A stretch of DNA of 64,000 nucleotides from Enoplolaimus lenunculus (taxonomy: Eukaryota > Nematoda > Enoplea > Enoplida > Thoracostomopsidae): contig JASANG010003398.1 in assembly GCA_030248215.1 (NCBI GenBank), positions 1 to 64,000 of the forward strand. Direction: 5' to 3'. The notes under the pieces were generated by a model. The model was not told the origin of the DNA and did not search any database. It saw only the letters and a list, made by a program, of their open reading frames with translations. Shown one piece after another: positions 60,701-64,000 of the stretch (the stretch's first letter is position 1; the number at the start of each line of letters is the position of its first letter). The position numbers and the translations under genes are program-made.

Positions 60701-61573
60701 ATGAAAATCTAAAATACAACAAATAAAATAAATACCTATGTTCGACTAAGGTTATTTCACAAATAATAGAGCAAAAAATACGATTAAAATGAAATTTTTG
60801 GTGAAATGCATTTTTCACTTTCCGGTTCCGGTTTCGGTTCCGGTAAAATTTTCAAATTCCGGTTCGGTTCCGGTAAATTGTAATTCCGGGTGCACCCTGC
60901 TATACCCCTAAACATTTCAATTTGCGTCCAGAAGTAACACTGAAGTGAAATGAAAAATGCAAGCCAACAATATTCAATTATTTTAAATCAGTAAGAAATA
61001 CGCATTTCTGTGAATGAAATACTATCAAACCGTACAAATTATTACCGGTTAACATATGGTTATAGTCCCGCTAGAATATCCGGTCGATTCATGTTTAAAA
61101 TAAGCACAGTGATGCAGGCTTAGAGCGCAATGCCTTCAGTGCACAGGATTCATTACACACAACCGGGTTCCACTTGAATTCCTAGTTAATGACATTAAAC
61201 TGAGCCAATACAATGATTTGACACAGTTACGAAGTAACTAATCGGCAATCACAAACGTAGCCCAACGCGTATTCGGTTTGGACTAGCTCCACTCGGAATT
61301 GGGTTGAATTACGGCTTGTAACTCAAGGCCGTAATAATAACATAGAAATATACCTGGAAGCGAAGGTTCCTTTATCAACGTCGCAAGATCGTTCGGAAAT
61401 AACGGAAGGCCGGCAAATGGCAGTCGTGAGCATTCAGTTGTAGTTGACTGAAATTGCGAACCAACCGATGACGAACCGTATGAATTCCGCTTTACTTCTT
61501 TTTCGCCAATTGGTTTGACCACATCAGCATCGCCTTGTTTGCCTATCAAATTACAGCGCCCAGGGTGCTGCAT
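48780..61573 (-). CDS. lin-41: LIN-41/TRIM71-type TRIM-NHL protein (1533 aa), no RING seen
   Basis: Twelve minus-strand exons with consistent phases: 61354-61573, 58923-60457, 57965-58043, 57534-57694, 55698-56210, 55198-55446, 54268-54477, 53635-53871, 51412-51688, 50985-51166, 49808-50201, 48780-49324. Residues 1-600 are Ser/Thr/Gln-rich without a RING. B-box 1 has ligands C604, C607, C618, C621, C626, C629, H633, H642 ([13 protein letters not shown]). A poly-Gln linker leads to B-box 2 (C797, H800, C809, C812, C817, C820, H827, H830). Coiled coil about 837-989; filamin-type repeat about 990-1130 ([19 protein letters not shown]). Six NHL repeats follow (for example [16 protein letters not shown]), ending [12 protein letters not shown]. 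Family role: NHL propellers bind mRNA hairpins and repress translation in developmental timing and germline control. The filamin repeat with two B-boxes separates it from Brat/NCL-1. The first Met could have an upstream exon. Confidence 0.88.
50258..50600. mobile_element. Diverged GGGTGCAA fold-back element in intron 10
   Basis: GGGATGCAAATCGGAACTGG at the left, ATTCCCGTTGCACCCTGC at the right. Related to 62356-62719. Confidence 0.65.
51715..53370. repeat. Large inverted array of 160-170 bp units in intron 8
   Basis: Units carry TTTACAAACCTCCAAAACC, TTAGCTAATAGCTAATTTGC and GGGTTTTTAGGTGCGAGGAA. About two units on the left (51715-52075) run opposite to about six on the right (52480-53370). 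Between them ACGGACATCTACCTTTCGAC (left) faces GTCGAAAGGTGGATGTCCGT (right). Confidence 0.8.
56548..56646. repeat. 49 bp tandem duplication in intron 4
   Basis: TTTTGTGCTCGCAATACAAT to AAAGGTTATA occurs twice in tandem with one base change. Confidence 0.85.
58125..58455. repeat. Single partial copy of the intron 8 array unit
   Basis: GCGTTTAATGTTTTGTAGTC, GTCGAAAGGTGGATGTCCGT and one TTAGGACTTCC...GGGTTTTTGGGTGCGATG unit lie in intron 2 of the same gene, in the orientation of the right arm. Confidence 0.75.
60503..60900. mobile_element. GGGTGCAACCGGAA fold-back element in intron 1
   Basis: CAGGGTGCAACCGGAATTCC at the left, ATTCCGGGTGCACCCTG at the right, with TTCCGGTTCCGG repeats near both ends. 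It begins 45 bases upstream of the exon 2 acceptor of the TRIM-NHL gene. Confidence 0.85.
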
Positions 61574-62355
61574 GACACTGCCACTAAAAACGCTAATTGT
61601 TCAAACATCAGCAAAACGTAGAAAAAGAACCCAATTATAAATTTTTATGTATATATACATTACAGCAGTGAATCTGTTTATATCGCTCAACAGAACCGCC
61701 AAATACAGAATGCAAAACGTGTTTTTCTTGCAGCAACGAAGAATCGAAAATATTGTCACAGTGCGTTAACAGGCTATTTTAAACACAAACGAACGTTGTC
61801 CATCTAGCGTAACACGAAGGATACTGTTGGAAATCGACAGTACGTTTACAAAGTTATGCCGAACCAACTAAGATTGTAATTTTTACAACATTCGCATGTT
61901 TAGCAGGCGAACACATTGTTTTTAACGTATAAAGGATACAATATGATACACGTAGTTTCTTGAGGTAGTTGAAGTTAACTTACGCCGCTATAAGCGTTGC
62001 TATTTTGTTATTACATTTTTCAGTCGGTGGTCAATGTTTCCATTTAAATGGAAATTATAACAATATTTTTCCAGCTAAACGATCTGCAAGCAAAACTAAT
62101 ACGTATATATACTTATTGCACGTACAGTACTTTATACGTAATGAGGGTGGTGCGGCCAAATATCAGGGAGTAATCCCTGCTTCAGAAGCACGGGGACTGG
62201 TGATAAAATAACATTCTGCGACTACCTGTTTGGCTGTTGTACAGTGACAGTAACAAAATATCTCTCTATAATTGCGGTCATTATCTGCCATATTTAAGCA
62301 TAGCTAGTTGGTGATTTCTGCGGTTTTATCATCAAACGCTAAGATACTCTTGGGC

Positions 62356-62719
62356 ACCGGGTGCAAAGCGGAACTGGATTATATCGGAATCGGAACACCA
62401 CATTTATACCGGAATCGGAATCAGAACTACAAAATTTGTGACTATACGGATAATTTGTATTAACAAGTATAATATTAATTTAGGGTGACTGTTGGCTGGC
62501 AACAATTCTGAAAAACGTCGCATGAACTAATCGGCAATCTTTTTTGGCTCTGTAAGCTAAACTACAATCAAATCAATTATTGATGTTAATTTGATATCAC
62601 AACAAGTAGGCCTAAAATTAAAATATGGAAATTCCGATTCCGATTGATTGTGCAATCGGAATCGGAACTCGTTTTGAATCCGAATTCTAATCGGAAGCGG
62701 AATTCCGATTGCACACTGC
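62356..62719. mobile_element. GGGTGCAAAGCGGAA fold-back element
   Basis: ACCGGGTGCAAAGCGGAACT at the left, GGAATTCCGATTGCACACTG at the right; interior AATCGGAATCGGAACTCG and its inverse. Confidence 0.7.
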
Positions 62720-62827
62720 TTCAGCATAATTACGATAGCATAAAAAGTAGTTTAGCGCATTCAAACGTTGAGGATTTCTAGTAATTCGTGTCTGAACTGC
62801 ACGGTCGGGACGACCCCTTTCCCCGAA

Positions 62828-62965
62828 GTACTGCGAATATAATTGGTTTTCCCCCTTAATTTCTCCGAAACGTATGGACACGCCGGGAATCGAACAAGTA
62901 CTGCGAATATAATTGGTTTTCCCCCTTAATTTCTCCGAAACGTATGGACACGCCGGGAATCGAAC
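62828..62965. repeat. 69 bp tandem duplication including part of a tRNA-like arm
   Basis: AAGTACTGCGAATATAATTG through GGAATCGAAC is repeated twice head to tail. Only the second unit continues into the rest of the tRNA-like sequence. Confidence 0.9.
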
Positions 62966-63017
62966 CTCGGACATCTCGCTCGCGAGTCAAGCGCGCTGCG
63001 CATTACACGACGCTGCC
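62945..63017 (-). tRNA. Degenerate tRNA-like sequence (tRNA pseudogene or SINE head)
   Basis: Read on the minus strand it starts GGCAGCGTCGTGTAATGCGC and has a full B-box/T-loop (GAGGTTCGATTCCCGG). The anticodon arm can fold from CGCTTGACTCGCGAGCG, but the acceptor strands (GGCAGCG and CGTGTCC) pair at only about five of seven positions, counting one G-T pair, and the T-stem has one mismatch. The anticodon is ambiguous. A working tRNA is unlikely. Confidence 0.4.
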
Positions 63018-63657
63018 AATATAATTTACTATGGTGCTATATGTGCGCGAGTATATGTGTCTTTTAACATTACTCACTCTGCACATACGCAAGCTACACC
63101 GCGTATACTCACAATTCGGATTATGCAGTAGTCATACGCGTACTAGTTGTATATTACTCGTAATTTAAATTGTGTTTTAAGCTCGTTCAGGCACTAGGCA
63201 ACCTGAAAATCAATACTTCCAGCGTTTCACAATTGATCGGAAACCAGATCGTACTCTCGTTCAAATGGGTTAGATATTCCCCGTTTTTGACCACAGATTG
63301 GCGGTCTCGGTTAAAACCGACACAGAGACCGACACCGGACTACCGAGACCGATGTGGAAAAGTTCGGTGTAGGTCAATTTTTTGTCATGACTTTTTCGTA
63401 GTGTCTTTCATAGAGGCGGAGCTAAAAAATTCTTATGAAACGCAATAATTGCAAGGTAGTAAGTACGGACCAAATTCAAGTGGAGAAAGTACGCCCGACT
63501 CGCCCCCTTTCTGGATCCGGTAGTGTTCAACTTGTTCTTGATTGTTGCGACTTATTTTGGACACATTCCAAAAACATAACGAATAATTTAGCTACGTATC
63601 AAACTTTAAATCTATAACAGTTTTGGACAACACGGTTTACACTAGACTTATTCGAAA

Positions 63658-63745
63658 TTATGGCCAATGTATAAAACATGGTCGTAACAGTATCATAAGC
63701 ATATTTCTAAGTCTAAGCCTAATCCTAAGCCTAAGCGTTATAAGC
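63658..63745. mobile_element. Family A left end
   Basis: TGGCCAATGTATAAAACATG, GTCGTAACAGTATCATAAGC and CCTAAGCCTAAGCG are present; no right end follows. Confidence 0.6.
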
Positions 63746-64000
63746 ATATGAGATATGTTTGTCCGAATGTGCACATGCAATATAATGCAGAGCGCGATAT
63801 GCCAGCCGACAACATGCGGTCGACATATTGTCGACGATAGAAGCAATTGAAAATCAGCTTTCTTCGGAATCCTATTCAGGCAGCTGAACCGAGACTTTCG
63901 ACATTTAATCAAAGGAGCTGGAAAAGCAAGCATAGCCAAAGAATTCCAAGGCAAGCGCACCGAAATTGCCGGAACCTCCGACAAAAAATCTACCGCATCC

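Larger units (their letters stand above)
61574..64000. other. Region upstream of the TRIM-NHL gene, no supported gene
   Basis: Holds the 5' flank of the minus-strand TRIM-NHL gene, a fold-back element, a tRNA-like sequence and a family A left end. A run of GGCTCCGG-type motifs begins at the right edge (from about 63950). Confidence 0.4.

Noticed and set aside
61969-62211. Plus-strand frame with a signal-peptide-like start divergent from the TRIM-NHL gene
   Set aside because: There is no ATG at the start, no conserved motif and no clear partner exon.

Overview
The window reads as nuclear DNA of a nematode. Three things point there. Tracts of the nematode telomere hexamer TTAGGC/GCCTAA occur throughout. 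There is a hedgehog-related gene with a hog (Hint) autoprocessing domain. All genes are split by GT-AG introns in AT-rich DNA. The species cannot be read from the sequence; a large repeat-rich genome such as a mermithid (Dorylaimia) would fit, but that is a guess.

Four gene-level units can be assembled exon by exon with matching splice phases. (1) 6012-14124 (+) is a secreted hedgehog-related protein with a hog domain. A second, incomplete copy of its 3' end (133-1597) lies at the left edge and lacks one catalytic hog exon. (2) 18396-27370 (+) is a predicted secreted, disordered protein of about 2028 residues with an asparagine tract of about 111 residues; no known family is recognised. (3) 29442-34386 (-) is a six-exon, 188-residue calexcitin-like EF-hand protein. 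(4) 48780-61573 (-) is a 12-exon, 1533-residue TRIM-NHL protein of the LIN-41/TRIM71 type: two B-boxes, coiled coil, filamin repeat and six NHL repeats. No RING finger is visible.

The rest is mostly non-autonomous repeats. At least seven inverted-repeat families recur: (A) GGCC(A/C)ATGTAAAGA...GGGGCGGAAC elements with TTAGGC cores; (B) GGCCAATGTTACTTTAAGG elements, also with TTAGGC cores; a relative with a GGGACA core; CTGTAGTGACCCGAATAAG elements at TA sites; CACTGCAAAAAATGGTGAG fold-backs at TA sites; hAT-like CA(A/G)TGG(C/T)GGATCCA elements with 8-bp target duplications; and GGGTGCAACCGGAAT fold-backs. Two insertions lie directly against exons of the hedgehog-related gene, and in one the transposon end supplies the splice acceptor.

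Between 34.4 and 48.8 kb no gene could be supported. That stretch holds many repeats, a (TA)n microsatellite and an unexplained cluster of hairpins (41074-41221) whose stems vary in a compensatory way. The four genes have no evident shared pathway: two encode secreted products, one an intracellular calcium sensor and one a cytoplasmic RNA-regulatory protein.
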